From Helicobacter sp. TUL (GTDB lineage Bacteria > Campylobacterota > Campylobacteria > Campylobacterales > Helicobacteraceae): DNA of 64,000 nt. Both the position numbers and the translations under genes were made by a program. Below the pieces are notes generated by a model. The model worked only from the letters and a program-made list of their open reading frames with translations. It ran no database searches and had not been told where the DNA came from. Numbering within the stretch: position 1 is the stretch's first letter; every line of letters begins with the position of its first letter. This document shows positions 15,706 to 25,355 of this stretch, in pieces. The stretch spans positions 1-64,000 of the forward strand of contig NZ_NESU01000002.1 of assembly GCF_002287135.1 (NCBI RefSeq), read 5' to 3'.

Positions 15706-16740
15706 ATGCTAATAGATAGATTAATAGGATCGTTTTCTAAAGATGTTGCCATAGATTTGGGAACGGCAAACACCATTGTATCTATTAAAGGTGAGGGGAT
15801 TGTCATTAATGAGCCTTCGGTAGTCGCGGTGCATAGCGATAAACATGGGTATGGAGAGATTCTCGCTATAGGGAGAGAAGCCAAGGATATGGAAGGTAAA
15901 ACTCCGCATAAGATTGAGATTATCCGCCCTATGAGAGATGGTATCATCGCGGATTTTGAGATGACTGAAAGAATGATAAGATTTTTTATTGAAAAAGCTT
16001 ATAAACGAAAAAGCCTTATTCGTCCAAGAATTATGGTGTGCGTGCCATATGGACTTACAGGTGTGGAAAAAAAGGCAGTCAAAGAATCAGCGCTTGCGGC
16101 AGGTGCGCGCGAAGTATATTTGATCGAAGAGCCTATGGCGGCAGCTATTGGTGCTGGATTGCGCACAGAAGAAGCAAAAGGTAATCTTGTCATAGATATC
16201 GGTGGTGGGACTACAGAAATAGGTGTTGTATCCTATGGTGGCTTGGTGATTAGCAAAAGTATTAGAGTAGCTGGAGATAAGTTTGATACAGCAATTTCAG
16301 AATATGTGCGCAAAAAGTATAATCTCCTTATTGGTGAGCGCACTGCAGAGACGATTAAGATTGAGATTGGATCGGCATATTCTTTAAATGAAATGTTGGT
16401 GTATCAAGTGCGTGGGCGTGATAATGTGAGTGGTTTACTTAACACTATTGATCTCACAAGTGAAGATGTGCGAGAAGCCATCAAAGATCAGCTCAAAGCT
16501 ATTGTCAATGCCCTAAAAGATGTGTTAGAAAAACTTCCACCTGATCTTTCTGGAGATATCATCGAAAATGGTATTGTGCTTACTGGTGGTGGTGCGCTTA
16601 TACGAGGGCTTGATAAATACATTTCTGAAATCGTGCGCTTACCTGTGTGGGTAGCTGAAGAACCATTGCTATGTGTCGCTCGAGGCACAAGCAAAGCTAT
16701 GGAAGATGAAAAACTTCTCCAAGAGTTAGCAATCAACTAA
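15706..16740 (+). CDS. mreB: Rod shape-determining protein MreB
   Basis: MreB is an actin-like filament protein that organises lateral cell wall synthesis. The 344-aa product has the phosphate loop DLGTANTIVSI near residue 15, DIGGGTTEIG near 160 and the adenosine-binding GGGALIRGLDKY near 285. I chose the ATG at 15706, with 'taaggag' nine bases before it, over an in-frame GTG nine bases upstream that would overlap that binding site. mreC starts one base after its stop. Confidence 0.96.
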   Translation: MLIDRLIGSFSKDVAIDLGTANTIVSIKGEGIVINEPSVVAVHSDKHGYGEILAIGREAKDMEGKTPHKIEIIRPMRDGIIADFEMTERMIRFFIEKAYKRKSLIRPRIMVCVPYGLTGVEKKAVKESALAAGAREVYLIEEPMAAAIGAGLRTEEAKGNLVIDIGGGTTEIGVVSYGGLVISKSIRVAGDKFDTAISEYVRKKYNLLIGERTAETIKIEIGSAYSLNEMLVYQVRGRDNVSGLLNTIDLTSEDVREAIKDQLKAIVNALKDVLEKLPPDLSGDIIENGIVLTGGGALIRGLDKYISEIVRLPVWVAEEPLLCVARGTSKAMEDEKLLQELAIN

Positions 16741-16741
16741 T

Positions 16742-17548
16742 ATGCGTTATAAGACTCTTATTTTTCTCGTCTTGTTTTTTGTCACAATTATCGTGACTAT
16801 GGAGGTTAATAAGGGCTTTGAAGCGCGTGTGCTAAATGTTGGCGATAAGGTGCGCTTATTTTTTATTTCTGGCTGGGATCAGGTGTGGTTGTGGTATAGG
16901 ACACATTTTAGCCAAGCTGATGAAATTAGGACTTTGCGTCAAAAAGTCGCCGATTATGACAAGATTCTTCTTCAAAATACCGAACTTATAAATCAAAATA
17001 CCGAGCTAAAATCCCTTATTCATAGTGATTTGCACAATGAACCTGAATTTTATCTTGCACGAATGAGTGCGTATGTGCAAATGGGGCAATACGATAAGGT
17101 TTGGCTTGCGCTAGATTCTCATGTGCGCCAAAAGTTAGAATCTACCCAAGAATTACGAATTTTGGGTCTTGTGCGCGATAATGTAGCATTTGGTATCGCA
17201 AAATTTGAACATACAAGATTGCAAGGGTTTTTGAATAATGCTAAAGAATGTAGCTATGGTGTGTTTATTGGGAAAAATAAGGCAATGGGCATTGTAGATA
17301 ATACGATAAAAAGCAAGAATGATGCATATATCAATGTGAGTTATATCCCTAAATGGACAAGCGTTGAGGTTGGTGATGAAGTGTATACAAACGGCTTAGA
17401 TGGGATTTTTATAGAAAATGTTTTGGTTGGCAAGGTAATGGAAGTCTATGAAGAATCAAATTTTTTGCGCGTGAGTGTGTTGCCCTATGCACAGACACAA
17501 GATCTTGGGTATGTGTGGGTGGTGGATACAAGCATATCCGAACTCTAA
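16742..17548 (+). CDS. mreC: Rod shape-determining protein MreC
   Basis: MreC is a periplasmic, inner-membrane-anchored partner of MreB in the elongation complex. The 268-aa protein has one N-terminal transmembrane helix (about 4-20), then a coiled coil (EIRTLRQKVADYDKILLQN near 62-80), then the beta-rich domain with NNAKECSYGVFIGKN. mreD is not found next to it. The following gene starts 14 bases downstream. Confidence 0.93.
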   Translation: MRYKTLIFLVLFFVTIIVTMEVNKGFEARVLNVGDKVRLFFISGWDQVWLWYRTHFSQADEIRTLRQKVADYDKILLQNTELINQNTELKSLIHSDLHNEPEFYLARMSAYVQMGQYDKVWLALDSHVRQKLESTQELRILGLVRDNVAFGIAKFEHTRLQGFLNNAKECSYGVFIGKNKAMGIVDNTIKSKNDAYINVSYIPKWTSVEVGDEVYTNGLDGIFIENVLVGKVMEVYEESNFLRVSVLPYAQTQDLGYVWVVDTSISEL

Positions 17549-17562
17549 TGTCATAATCATCA

Positions 17563-19794
17563 ATGCCCCACGCTATAGATAATAACGGATATTCTAGTAT
17601 CACAAAAATTCTAGAAATGCTACGCTCTCCATGCAATAAACACACGCTTGATGAAGCGATTTTACAGCTTTGTGTGTGCAATCCTTTTATCCAAGATTCT
17701 AAAGCTTCTAAAGATGCAGAAAACCTCCCTGATAAACAATCTCATATCCATACAAAACAAATACCTAATCCACAGATTCTACACGATTTGGCAAAAATCC
17801 TTGCACAGCGAATCTTTGAGCTTTTGGAGAGTGGCACAATATGTGAGCTAGAATACATAGGGATATTTTGGGTGTTAAAACATATAGATACCCCATTTGT
17901 AGATACACGCTTTTTGGTGTTTTTGGAGCAAATGCAGCCACTACTTTTTGGTGATGGGCTTAGTGAGTTAGAAAATATTTTGTTTCTGCAAGTATGTAGC
18001 GTGGCACATATGTTTGTGCATGGTGCAGATTCTGGTATGGAGTTTTTTATCGCGCATATGTGTTTGCTTGATATGGATTTGGCGCAGAGTGAGGGTATAG
18101 CGGAATTTTGTATCAAGTATTTTCCTTTGCTTGGTGTGGATTTTGATGTGTGTTTAAGGGCATTGATGAAAGCCCTTGATTCTGCTATGAATCTTACACC
18201 AAGGCGACGACGAAGCCTTTTAAACTGGCAATTGCATTGTTTGTGGAATATCCAAGGATATTTTAATACCACTCGTTGGCTTGAGCTTTATCCCTCCTAT
18301 GAGGCTGTGTTTTATGCACTTTTAGATCGCGTTAGGGATACATTTTTGCACGACAAGGAGTGCGCATTAGGCTATCTTGATGAAGCACTATATATGCAGT
18401 TTTTTATTTATCATATATGTGGCAATAGTTTTCATACTCAAGAGCAGTGGCAGGAATTTTGTGAAAAGATAGATCGCAAAGCAGTGGCTGTGTATGAGAT
18501 GTTTGCACCATATATGCGTGAATGTGTGCCTATCACGCCACATAAACACACAAAAGAAATTATTGGTATTATAAAAGATCGCATTGTGGGGAATTCTCCA
18601 TATAAGGTCGAATTTTCTTTATTTCAGAATCTTTTGCGCACACAGGCTTTTTCTTCTCGTTTTTGTATCAAAATCTATAATATGGCATTTATTGAAAAGA
18701 GTGCTGATGATGAGAGTTTGCGTAAAGAATTAGAAAATCTTGGTATAGAAATTTGTGATGTTGCAAAGAGGGAAAACATAAAGGGCTTTTATAATTCTCA
18801 TCTTAACAAAGTGTTATTACTTTGGGAGGCGATACGCGCTGATAGTGTGCGTTATCTCATCTCCCCAAATAATGGTTATGGGATTAGTGATTTTTTGCTT
18901 AGTGTGCGTGTAGCGCCTATACAGATGTATTATTCACACGGAAACTTTGTCTATGACATTCCTTTTTTGACACAACGCCTCACGCATATTTGCAATGCCC
19001 AAAAGCGCATACAACATTGTGGATTTGAGTTTGTCGGTGTGCCTGTAAAAATGGATAAGCGTTTTTATAATCCCCCTATAGATTCACACATTATAAATGC
19101 TCTAAGGTTGCAATATCCAAGTGAATCTAAGATTTTAGGCACGATTGGGCGATTAGTAAAAATTGATTCCTCACAATATTTGCGAAGCGTGTTATATATC
19201 ATGCGCCATTATCCACAAAGTATTTATTTGGCTTGTGGCGGAGGCAATGAATCTGCAATACGAGAGAAGATCATACGCGAGGGTGGATTGGATCTTTTGG
19301 ATCGCTTTTATTTTGTCGGATATGTTGATAGTGCGTTATATGGACATATTATTGATATATGGCTTGATAGTTTTCCGCTAGAGCAAGGAGAGAGCCGCAT
19401 AGAATATGTGGCTAAAGGCGGTGTAGCATTGGTGCTTTCTCGTGAGAGTAAGCAAGAGCGTATTAGTAGAATCTCACGCTGGGTAGATCAATATGCAGAG
19501 ATTTTATCAGAGTTTTTAACGCTTTATAATACGCCTAGTGCCAATATATCGCAGATTCAGACTATTGTGCTTACAAGTCTTGCAGATATAAAAACACTTT
19601 TGTGCGAATGTATGTATGTGGCATTTGATATACAAGAATATGAGCATAAAGCCCTAGAGCTTTTGCAAAGTCAATCCATAGAGGCAGTGCGCGCCCATAG
19701 CCTTTTGGAGCGTGAAATCCTAGATTTTGTGCGAGAAAAGATAGGCACACAAAGCTTTTTAGAATTATTAGATTCTCTAAGTGGCAAGGATTAA
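17563..19794 (+). CDS. Large protein with a GT-B glycosyltransferase-like C-terminal region
   Basis: The 743-aa product has no signal peptide. The first 330 residues are helical and unrecognised. From about 430 the sequence looks like a GT-B glycosyltransferase: QMYYSHGNFVYDIP, then GTIGRLVKIDSSQYL near 526, FVGYVD near 584 and LDSFPLEQGESRIEYVAKGG near 601-620. The last resembles the donor-binding DxFPxxGxxSxxEAxxxG segment of GT41/HMW1C-like enzymes. It follows mreC by 14 bases, so it may be cotranscribed with shape genes. Its acceptor (protein, glycan or lipid) is unknown. Confidence 0.55.
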   Translation: MPHAIDNNGYSSITKILEMLRSPCNKHTLDEAILQLCVCNPFIQDSKASKDAENLPDKQSHIHTKQIPNPQILHDLAKILAQRIFELLESGTICELEYIGIFWVLKHIDTPFVDTRFLVFLEQMQPLLFGDGLSELENILFLQVCSVAHMFVHGADSGMEFFIAHMCLLDMDLAQSEGIAEFCIKYFPLLGVDFDVCLRALMKALDSAMNLTPRRRRSLLNWQLHCLWNIQGYFNTTRWLELYPSYEAVFYALLDRVRDTFLHDKECALGYLDEALYMQFFIYHICGNSFHTQEQWQEFCEKIDRKAVAVYEMFAPYMRECVPITPHKHTKEIIGIIKDRIVGNSPYKVEFSLFQNLLRTQAFSSRFCIKIYNMAFIEKSADDESLRKELENLGIEICDVAKRENIKGFYNSHLNKVLLLWEAIRADSVRYLISPNNGYGISDFLLSVRVAPIQMYYSHGNFVYDIPFLTQRLTHICNAQKRIQHCGFEFVGVPVKMDKRFYNPPIDSHIINALRLQYPSESKILGTIGRLVKIDSSQYLRSVLYIMRHYPQSIYLACGGGNESAIREKIIREGGLDLLDRFYFVGYVDSALYGHIIDIWLDSFPLEQGESRIEYVAKGGVALVLSRESKQERISRISRWVDQYAEILSEFLTLYNTPSANISQIQTIVLTSLADIKTLLCECMYVAFDIQEYEHKALELLQSQSIEAVRAHSLLEREILDFVREKIGTQSFLELLDSLSGKD

Positions 19795-19803
19795 TGAGCG
19801 TCC

Positions 19804-20196
19804 TTATTCCTTAGAATCTTGTTGTGGTGTAAGAGAATGGCTAAAGTCTTGAATGCTTTGCTGAAAGATATTTTGTGTTGGCGAGGCGGGATTAAAGAGT
19901 GATTGTGAAAGCTTGGTGTGGCAATCCATACAATTATCAATGACTTTATGAGCATTCATAAGGGCAGGAGTGCGCACTTTTTGGACATCATGACACGCAA
20001 AGCAGTCTTTTCCACAGCCTCCACCCATATCTATTTGCGTCATTTTTTCTTCGGTATGGCATGTTTTGCACTCACGCATAGGCATATGACGCTTATCTTT
20101 AGCATAATCCAATGTAAAATGACATGTAGCACAATCTCCAGAGCAAGTAGCCCATATTACGCCTACAAAACATAGCAATAACCATACACTTCGCAT
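19804..20196 (-). CDS. Tetraheme c-type cytochrome, periplasmic
   Basis: The product has 130 aa with a signal peptide (MRSVWLLLCFVGVIWA) and four CxxCH heme-binding motifs: CATCH, CKTCH, CFACH and CMDCH. It should be a small periplasmic electron carrier of the cytochrome c3/NapC-related type. I start it at the ATG at 20194-20196, after 'aggcaaggagataag'. The frame is open further upstream but overlaps the preceding gene and would spoil the signal peptide. Its redox partner is not in the window. Confidence 0.8.
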   Translation of the reverse strand: MRSVWLLLCFVGVIWATCSGDCATCHFTLDYAKDKRHMPMRECKTCHTEEKMTQIDMGGGCGKDCFACHDVQKVRTPALMNAHKVIDNCMDCHTKLSQSLFNPASPTQNIFQQSIQDFSHSLTPQQDSKE

Positions 20197-20209
20197 CTTA
20201 TCTCCTTGC

Positions 20210-20755
20210 CTAAAACCCTTGATATACAAAATACACTATCACGCCAAAAAGCCTATAACGCCCATCGTTTCGATACATATCTGGCACAGATGATTTAAGC
20301 GCAATTCCCAACCCAAATTCATCTGCTAACCTAAAATCTGCTCCTATTTGCGCCACTAAGCCACCGATATTTTTTTGATTATCGCTTTTATCCGTATAAT
20401 ACAAACTCATATATTCCGCTCCCAAAGCTATATAAGGCAATGTATGTGCGAAGTTATAGCCTATTTTGCCACCAGTGCCTATGCTATAGTATCCTCCATC
20501 GCTAAGAGCACTAAGGGGCCACACATTACCTTCAAGATATGCAGCCACTACTAGATTATCATATAGCCACCCACGCTCAAGTCCAAAGAGAATCCCAGAG
20601 ATATTTTTACTTCCATAGCTTCCTTTTTGTTCGCTGAGATTGGCATTGCTCCAGCCTATTTTGAAACTATCATATGCCAAGGCAATTTGCACAAGAGAAC
20701 AAACAAGCAAGGCTTGTAGCACGAGTTTTTGAGTGTTTTTTAAACCCTTGCTCAT
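20210..20755 (-). CDS. Outer membrane beta-barrel protein
   Basis: The 181-aa product has a signal peptide (about 1-27, ending IALAYD) and alternating hydrophobic strands (GGKIGYNFAHTLPYIALGAE, VAQIGADFRLADEFGLGIAL), with a terminal aromatic strand ending in Phe (IVYFVYQGF). These are features of a small outer membrane barrel. Its ATG directly follows the TGA of thiS, so the two are translationally coupled. No specific family is recognised. Confidence 0.75.
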   Translation of the reverse strand: MSKGLKNTQKLVLQALLVCSLVQIALAYDSFKIGWSNANLSEQKGSYGSKNISGILFGLERGWLYDNLVVAAYLEGNVWPLSALSDGGYYSIGTGGKIGYNFAHTLPYIALGAEYMSLYYTDKSDNQKNIGGLVAQIGADFRLADEFGLGIALKSSVPDMYRNDGRYRLFGVIVYFVYQGF

Positions 20756-20953
20756 TCACCCTCCGCCCATAAATTGCAATATTTCGATTTCATCATTTTC
20801 ACATAGTGGCGTGCTATCCCAATCTTTTGCTTGTATCACAGCTGTGTTTTGTGCTAAGGCAATCATTTTTTCTTTGACGCCTACTTCTTTGATGAGTTCG
20901 GCAATAGATTGTGCTGTGGTAGTGTAAGATTCTCCATTAAGTATGATTTGCAT
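20756..20953 (-). CDS. thiS: Sulfur carrier protein ThiS
   Basis: ThiS is the ubiquitin-fold carrier that, as a C-terminal thiocarboxylate, gives sulfur to the thiazole ring of thiamine. The 65-aa protein starts MQIILNGESY and ends in the diagnostic Gly-Gly terminus (QFMGGG). No other thi gene is nearby. It lies 15 bases after glmU and is immediately followed by the outer membrane protein gene, an unusual setting. Confidence 0.9.
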   Translation of the reverse strand: MQIILNGESYTTTAQSIAELIKEVGVKEKMIALAQNTAVIQAKDWDSTPLCENDEIEILQFMGGG

Positions 20954-20968
20954 AGATTTCCTTTGTGA

Positions 20969-22327
20969 TTATTGTTTGATTTTGCCAAAAAATCTTTCAA
21001 AAAAACCGGCTTTATTATGTTGTTTGGATCGTGCTATGGCTAATGCACCGCTTGGGACATTGTGTGTGATACTGCTACCTGCAGCAATGAGTGTATTGGA
21101 TTGAATCTCCACAGGAGCGATGAGTTGGCAATCACTTCCTACAAAGACATTTTCACCAATAAGCGTTTTGTGTTTGGCTTTGCCATCATAATTGCATGTA
21201 ATAACACCAGCACCTATGTTGCTTCCTGTGCCTATTTCACAATCTCCAAGATAGCTTAAATGTCCAGCTTTGACACCTTCTAGCTTCGCGGATTTGAGTT
21301 CGACAAAGTTTCCTATATGTGTGCCTGTGATATGAGAATTTGGGCGCAAATGCGCCATAGGTCCTATATCGCTTTGGATAATGACACTCGATTCTATAAC
21401 GCTATGAGCCTTGATATGTGAATCTTGCACAAGGCTTTTGCCACTGATACGCACACCATTTTCTAGCACACATTCACCTTTAAAGACAACATCAGATTCT
21501 ATATAGATTGTGTGGGGCATGTCCATTTTTACCCCTTGTGCCATAGCGCGCTCGCGTAATCGTGTAAGCAAGACTTCTTGAGCTTGTGCAAGGTGCATTT
21601 TGCTATTCACGCCCATATATTCATTTTCATCAACAAAAACACCACATATTTCCACTCCGTCATTTTGTGCGAGAGAAATAACATCGGTGAGATAGTATTC
21701 TTTTTGTGCATTGGCATTGCTAAGTTTTGGGATATAGCATTCCAAAATTTCTTGGCTAAAGACATACACACCGGCATTTACACTTTGAATCTCTAGCTCT
21801 TTGTTAGTAGCATCTTTTTGCTCGATAATTTTTAGGACTTTGTGCGTGGTGAGGTTACTAGGATTGTGTATTGTCTCATCTAGCATGACACGCCCATAGC
21901 CATCGGGATTATGTAGCCATAGCATGCTCATAACAATTGCTTCTTGGCGCATACACAAGATTTTAAGGCTTTGGGCTTGTATAAGTGGCATATCTCCATT
22001 AAGCACTAGCACACGCTTATGTTTTGGGAGTATATTGCGCAATGCCCCACCTGTGCCCGGAAAATTTTCTACATCTTGTGTATGCAGATGTAAAGTAGAA
22101 TCTAACAATGCTCCGAATTCCTCATGCAATACTTGTGTGATTTTTTGGGCTTGGTGATGAAGCACGATGTGAATATCATCACTTAGTTCTAGCGCCTGTT
22201 GTGTGATGAGCGTAAGCATACTTTTACCACAAAGAGTGTGCAAGACTTTGGGAGTGGTGGATTTCATGCGTGTGCCAGCACCGGCAGCTAAAATAATAAC
22301 AGAAACAGGTAGATGAGAATCTTTCAT
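20969..22327 (-). CDS. glmU: Bifunctional UDP-N-acetylglucosamine pyrophosphorylase / glucosamine-1-phosphate acetyltransferase
   Basis: GlmU makes UDP-GlcNAc for peptidoglycan and lipopolysaccharide in the cytoplasm. The 452-aa protein has the nucleotidyltransferase signature LAAGAGTRMKS at 13-23, LNGDMPLI near 106 and a C-terminal left-handed beta-helix with acetyltransferase residues in NFVELKSAKL and ITCNYDGKAKHKT. It heads a minus-strand run with thiS, the barrel protein and the cytochrome. Confidence 0.96.
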   Translation of the reverse strand: MKDSHLPVSVIILAAGAGTRMKSTTPKVLHTLCGKSMLTLITQQALELSDDIHIVLHHQAQKITQVLHEEFGALLDSTLHLHTQDVENFPGTGGALRNILPKHKRVLVLNGDMPLIQAQSLKILCMRQEAIVMSMLWLHNPDGYGRVMLDETIHNPSNLTTHKVLKIIEQKDATNKELEIQSVNAGVYVFSQEILECYIPKLSNANAQKEYYLTDVISLAQNDGVEICGVFVDENEYMGVNSKMHLAQAQEVLLTRLRERAMAQGVKMDMPHTIYIESDVVFKGECVLENGVRISGKSLVQDSHIKAHSVIESSVIIQSDIGPMAHLRPNSHITGTHIGNFVELKSAKLEGVKAGHLSYLGDCEIGTGSNIGAGVITCNYDGKAKHKTLIGENVFVGSDCQLIAPVEIQSNTLIAAGSSITHNVPSGALAIARSKQHNKAGFFERFFGKIKQ

Positions 22328-22383
22328 ATAAATCCTTAGGGCAGGGAGTAAATCATTTTATGGAATTTTAACACACTAAAGCC

Positions 22384-22389
22384 TATAAT
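22384..22389 (+). promoter_or_regulatory. -10 box upstream of fliP
   Basis: TATAAT in 'gcctataatcac', 33 bases before the TTG start of fliP and divergent from glmU. It resembles a housekeeping sigma -10 box. I saw no RpoN or FliA signature. Confidence 0.5.
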
Positions 22390-22421
22390 CACTGCCTAAG
22401 TTTAGTATTTAAGGTATAGAT

Positions 22422-23315
22422 TTGAAAAAACTTTTGTGTGTATTGTGCATTGTTTCTGCATGTTTTGTGCTACTAGGCGCAGAGGAAGAGCACCCATATA
22501 TGATAGAAGTCCAAAACCCATATACACCAAAAGAACCTTTGGTGCCAAATCTTGTCCCACAAGTGGATAGCACACCTTCTGCGGAGCAACAAACCCAAGA
22601 GATTACTTCCACACCAAATGTGCAAATGCCTCCAGAGCAGATTATCCCAAAACTCAATCTCTCCCTAACGCCACCAACAGAGCCAAAAGAATTAGTAACT
22701 ACACTAAATGTCGTCATCATTATCACGCTCCTTGTGCTTGCTCCTTCGCTTATTTTGGTGATGACAAGCTTTACGCGTATTCTTATTGTGTTTGCATTTT
22801 TGCGCACCGCACTTGGCACCCAGCAATCTCCACCAACACAGATTCTCGTTTCTCTCTCGCTTGTGCTGACATTTTTTATTATGGAGCCTGTGGTAACCAA
22901 AAGTTATGAGAATGGTATTAAGCCCTATATTGATAGCCAAATTTCTTATGATGAGGCTTTTGTGCGTGCTACAAAGCCTTTCAAAGAGTTTATGATCGCA
23001 AATACCCGCCAAAAAGATCTCGCACTCTTTTTCCGCATACGCAATCTTGATAATCCCCAAACTATTGATGATGTTCCGCTAACCGTTGCCATTCCGGCAT
23101 TTATGATAAGTGAGCTTAAGACCGCATTTTGGATAGGATTTTTGTTGTATTTGCCATTTTTGGTGATTGATATGGTGATAAGCTCCGTGCTTATGGCGAT
23201 GGGTATGATGATGTTGCCTCCTGTGATGATTTCACTACCTTTTAAGATTCTTGTTTTTGTGCTTGTTGATGGGTTTAATCTCCTCACAGGGAATCTTGTA
23301 GCAGGATTTAAATAG
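22422..23315 (+). CDS. fliP: Flagellar type III export protein FliP
   Basis: FliP forms, with FliQ and FliR, the export gate of the flagellar secretion apparatus in the inner membrane. The 297-aa protein begins with a signal peptide (KKLLCVLCIVSACFVLLGAE), an 50-residue Pro/Thr/Gln-rich linker, then the FliP core with LVMTSFTRILIVFAFLRTAL, SPPTQILVSLSL and the C-terminal MGMMMLPPVMISLPFKILVF. The start is a TTG after 'aaggtatagat'. It stands alone, as other fli export genes are not adjacent. Confidence 0.94.
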   Translation: MKKLLCVLCIVSACFVLLGAEEEHPYMIEVQNPYTPKEPLVPNLVPQVDSTPSAEQQTQEITSTPNVQMPPEQIIPKLNLSLTPPTEPKELVTTLNVVIIITLLVLAPSLILVMTSFTRILIVFAFLRTALGTQQSPPTQILVSLSLVLTFFIMEPVVTKSYENGIKPYIDSQISYDEAFVRATKPFKEFMIANTRQKDLALFFRIRNLDNPQTIDDVPLTVAIPAFMISELKTAFWIGFLLYLPFLVIDMVISSVLMAMGMMMLPPVMISLPFKILVFVLVDGFNLLTGNLVAGFK

Positions 23316-23316
23316 C

Positions 23317-24513
23317 TTGATATGTCCACATTTTGGAATCTGTGGTGGTTGCAGAGCGTATAAAAATTATGACTTTGATACATATGCTACAGAAATTGCA
23401 GAGCGCATACTTGGTGGAGAATCTAGCACACCCATTGTTTTTGCTTCCCCAAAACAGGGCTTTAGGGCAAGGGCGGATTTTAGATTTTGCACATATGAAG
23501 GGTTTTATTTTGCGACTAATGCGTTTGGCAAAAATGAGCGCACTAAAATCACACAATGCCCCATATTGCTAGAATCTATACAGATTCTCATAAAGCATAT
23601 TCGTGAGATTCTTGCTCCGCTAAGTGCTACACATACATTGCGACATAAGCTTTATGGTTGTAGTTTTCTTTCCACATACAAAGCGTGTGTTGTGACATTT
23701 ATCTATCACAAATGCCTAGATACTACATGGCAAGAAGAAATACATACGCTTAAAGAGCGTCTCACACATATCATACAGGAGAGCTATGCGGATTTTGAGA
23801 TTCATATTATTGGGCGATCTAGGGGGCAAAAAATCTCTTTTGGTAGCGAGTGTATCATAGATAACTTTGGCATATATCTTGATAGAGATTCTAAAGATTT
23901 GCTTGAGCAGCGTGGCATTAATTTCACACAATGCACTATAAGCAAAAAAGAAAGTCTTTTTTCTCAACCAAACCCCTTTATCAATGCCAAAATGCTTTAT
24001 TTTTTGCTTACCACATTGCCACAGGTTGTGCCAAATAGTATGCAAACTGATCTTGTGGAATTATATTGTGGGAGTGGGAATTTTACTATACCGCTAAGCC
24101 AGATTTTTAGGCGTGTGTTTGCTACAGAAGTTGTAAAAGATTCTATCCATACCCTCCAAGAGACAATCCAAAGCCATAATATTACTAATATCACTCTTGC
24201 TCGTCTTAATGCACAAGAAAGCATCGATGCATTGTGTAGGCAACGAGAATTTTTTCGGCTCAAAGATGTGGATTTGGACAGTTTTGATTTTGGCGCTATT
24301 TTGATTGATCCACCTAGAAGTGGTGTAGGTGATGAGGCTATGCTAGAATTTATCACACGATTTAGGGTTATTGTATATATCTCGTGTGCGCCACAAACGC
24401 TCTGTGATGATTTGCGAGTGTTAAAACGCACACATACCATACATACTTTAGCACTTTTTGAGCAATTCCCTTATACACATCATATTGAATCTATTTGTAT
24501 CTTGACACGTTAA
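23317..24513 (+). CDS. tRNA/rRNA uracil-5 methyltransferase, TrmA/RlmD family
   Basis: The 398-aa SAM-dependent enzyme forms m5U in RNA. It has an N-terminal Fe-S-type cysteine cluster (CPHFGICGGC at 3-12, with TQCP near 74), the SAM-binding VELYCGSGNFTIP near 247, LIDPPRSG near 329 and the catalytic Cys in VYISCAPQTLCDDL near 349. The start is TTG at 23317, one base after the fliP stop. The exact target (tRNA U54 or 23S U) cannot be told from the sequence. Its 3' end overlaps the convergent vWA gene by 4 bases. Confidence 0.85.
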   Translation: MICPHFGICGGCRAYKNYDFDTYATEIAERILGGESSTPIVFASPKQGFRARADFRFCTYEGFYFATNAFGKNERTKITQCPILLESIQILIKHIREILAPLSATHTLRHKLYGCSFLSTYKACVVTFIYHKCLDTTWQEEIHTLKERLTHIIQESYADFEIHIIGRSRGQKISFGSECIIDNFGIYLDRDSKDLLEQRGINFTQCTISKKESLFSQPNPFINAKMLYFLLTTLPQVVPNSMQTDLVELYCGSGNFTIPLSQIFRRVFATEVVKDSIHTLQETIQSHNITNITLARLNAQESIDALCRQREFFRLKDVDLDSFDFGAILIDPPRSGVGDEAMLEFITRFRVIVYISCAPQTLCDDLRVLKRTHTIHTLALFEQFPYTHHIESICILTR

Positions 24514-25355
24514 TGTGCATATATGCGGTGTCGCAATGCAGCCCCATAGAGACTAATAAACAACAATATAAGCCCCAATACAAGACTTATGCGCGCTGAA
24601 TCTAGCTTGTGTAGTGTGGGCGGTGCATTGTGAAGATTATTGCCTAGAAAAGAGGCGATTTTTTGTATATCCTTGTTGTTATAGGAAAACATAACCCCTT
24701 GAGTTAGGGCTTGTGGTAGTGGAGTGCTTTGCACGATTTGGTGGTTTTCATCATAAAGCAGTGCAGAATCTATCTCAATCACGCTACCTTGTGGCGTAGC
24801 AAATACCCACAACTTTGAATCTTGAGGGATAAACTCTCCATCACTTAGCATGATGATTGTATCACCATAAAGCTTTGCGCTCTCTAGTGCCAAATCCCCA
24901 TTGCTTGCACCTGTATCTAGTGCATTTTCAAAGACCTTATCATGCCAAGGGAGTTTATTTGTGTGTAGCTTTTGGAGTTGTTGTATTTGCGTGAGATAAT
25001 CACAGCTAAATGGCGAAAGAAGATAGGCATTTTGAGCAAAGATAATGATACTTGAGCATGGCTTATATGTTTTTAGTAGAATCTGAACCTTTTTTGTAGC
25101 CATTGCTAAGCGTGAGGGGAAAAGGTCTTTTGCTTGCATAGATTTAGAAACATCAAGCACAAAGACTATTTTAGGATTCTCATAAGGCATTATAGGCTCA
25201 AAAATGAGCATTTGCACTAATCCATAGCCAAAGCACACAAATGCACCGATACTTAGACTTAGTGGAGTGAAATATTTTTTGTGGTAGATATACCTTAAGG
25301 CAAAAACCACAAGCAAACACAGGCTTAAGCCACCATAGATAAGGATATGTTGCAT
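24510..25355 (-). CDS. BatB-like von Willebrand factor A membrane protein
   Basis: The 281-aa protein has two N-terminal transmembrane helices, a vWA domain with the MIDAS motif DVSKS near residue 68 (VFVLDVSKSMQAKDLFPSR) and a C-terminal membrane helix. This is the BatB plan of aerotolerance (Bat) operons, in which membrane vWA proteins act with MoxR-type ATPases. It follows the BatA-like gene directly. The cellular role in helicobacters is not established. Confidence 0.8.
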   Translation of the reverse strand: MQHILIYGGLSLCLLVVFALRYIYHKKYFTPLSLSIGAFVCFGYGLVQMLIFEPIMPYENPKIVFVLDVSKSMQAKDLFPSRLAMATKKVQILLKTYKPCSSIIIFAQNAYLLSPFSCDYLTQIQQLQKLHTNKLPWHDKVFENALDTGASNGDLALESAKLYGDTIIMLSDGEFIPQDSKLWVFATPQGSVIEIDSALLYDENHQIVQSTPLPQALTQGVMFSYNNKDIQKIASFLGNNLHNAPPTLHKLDSARISLVLGLILLFISLYGAALRHRIYAH

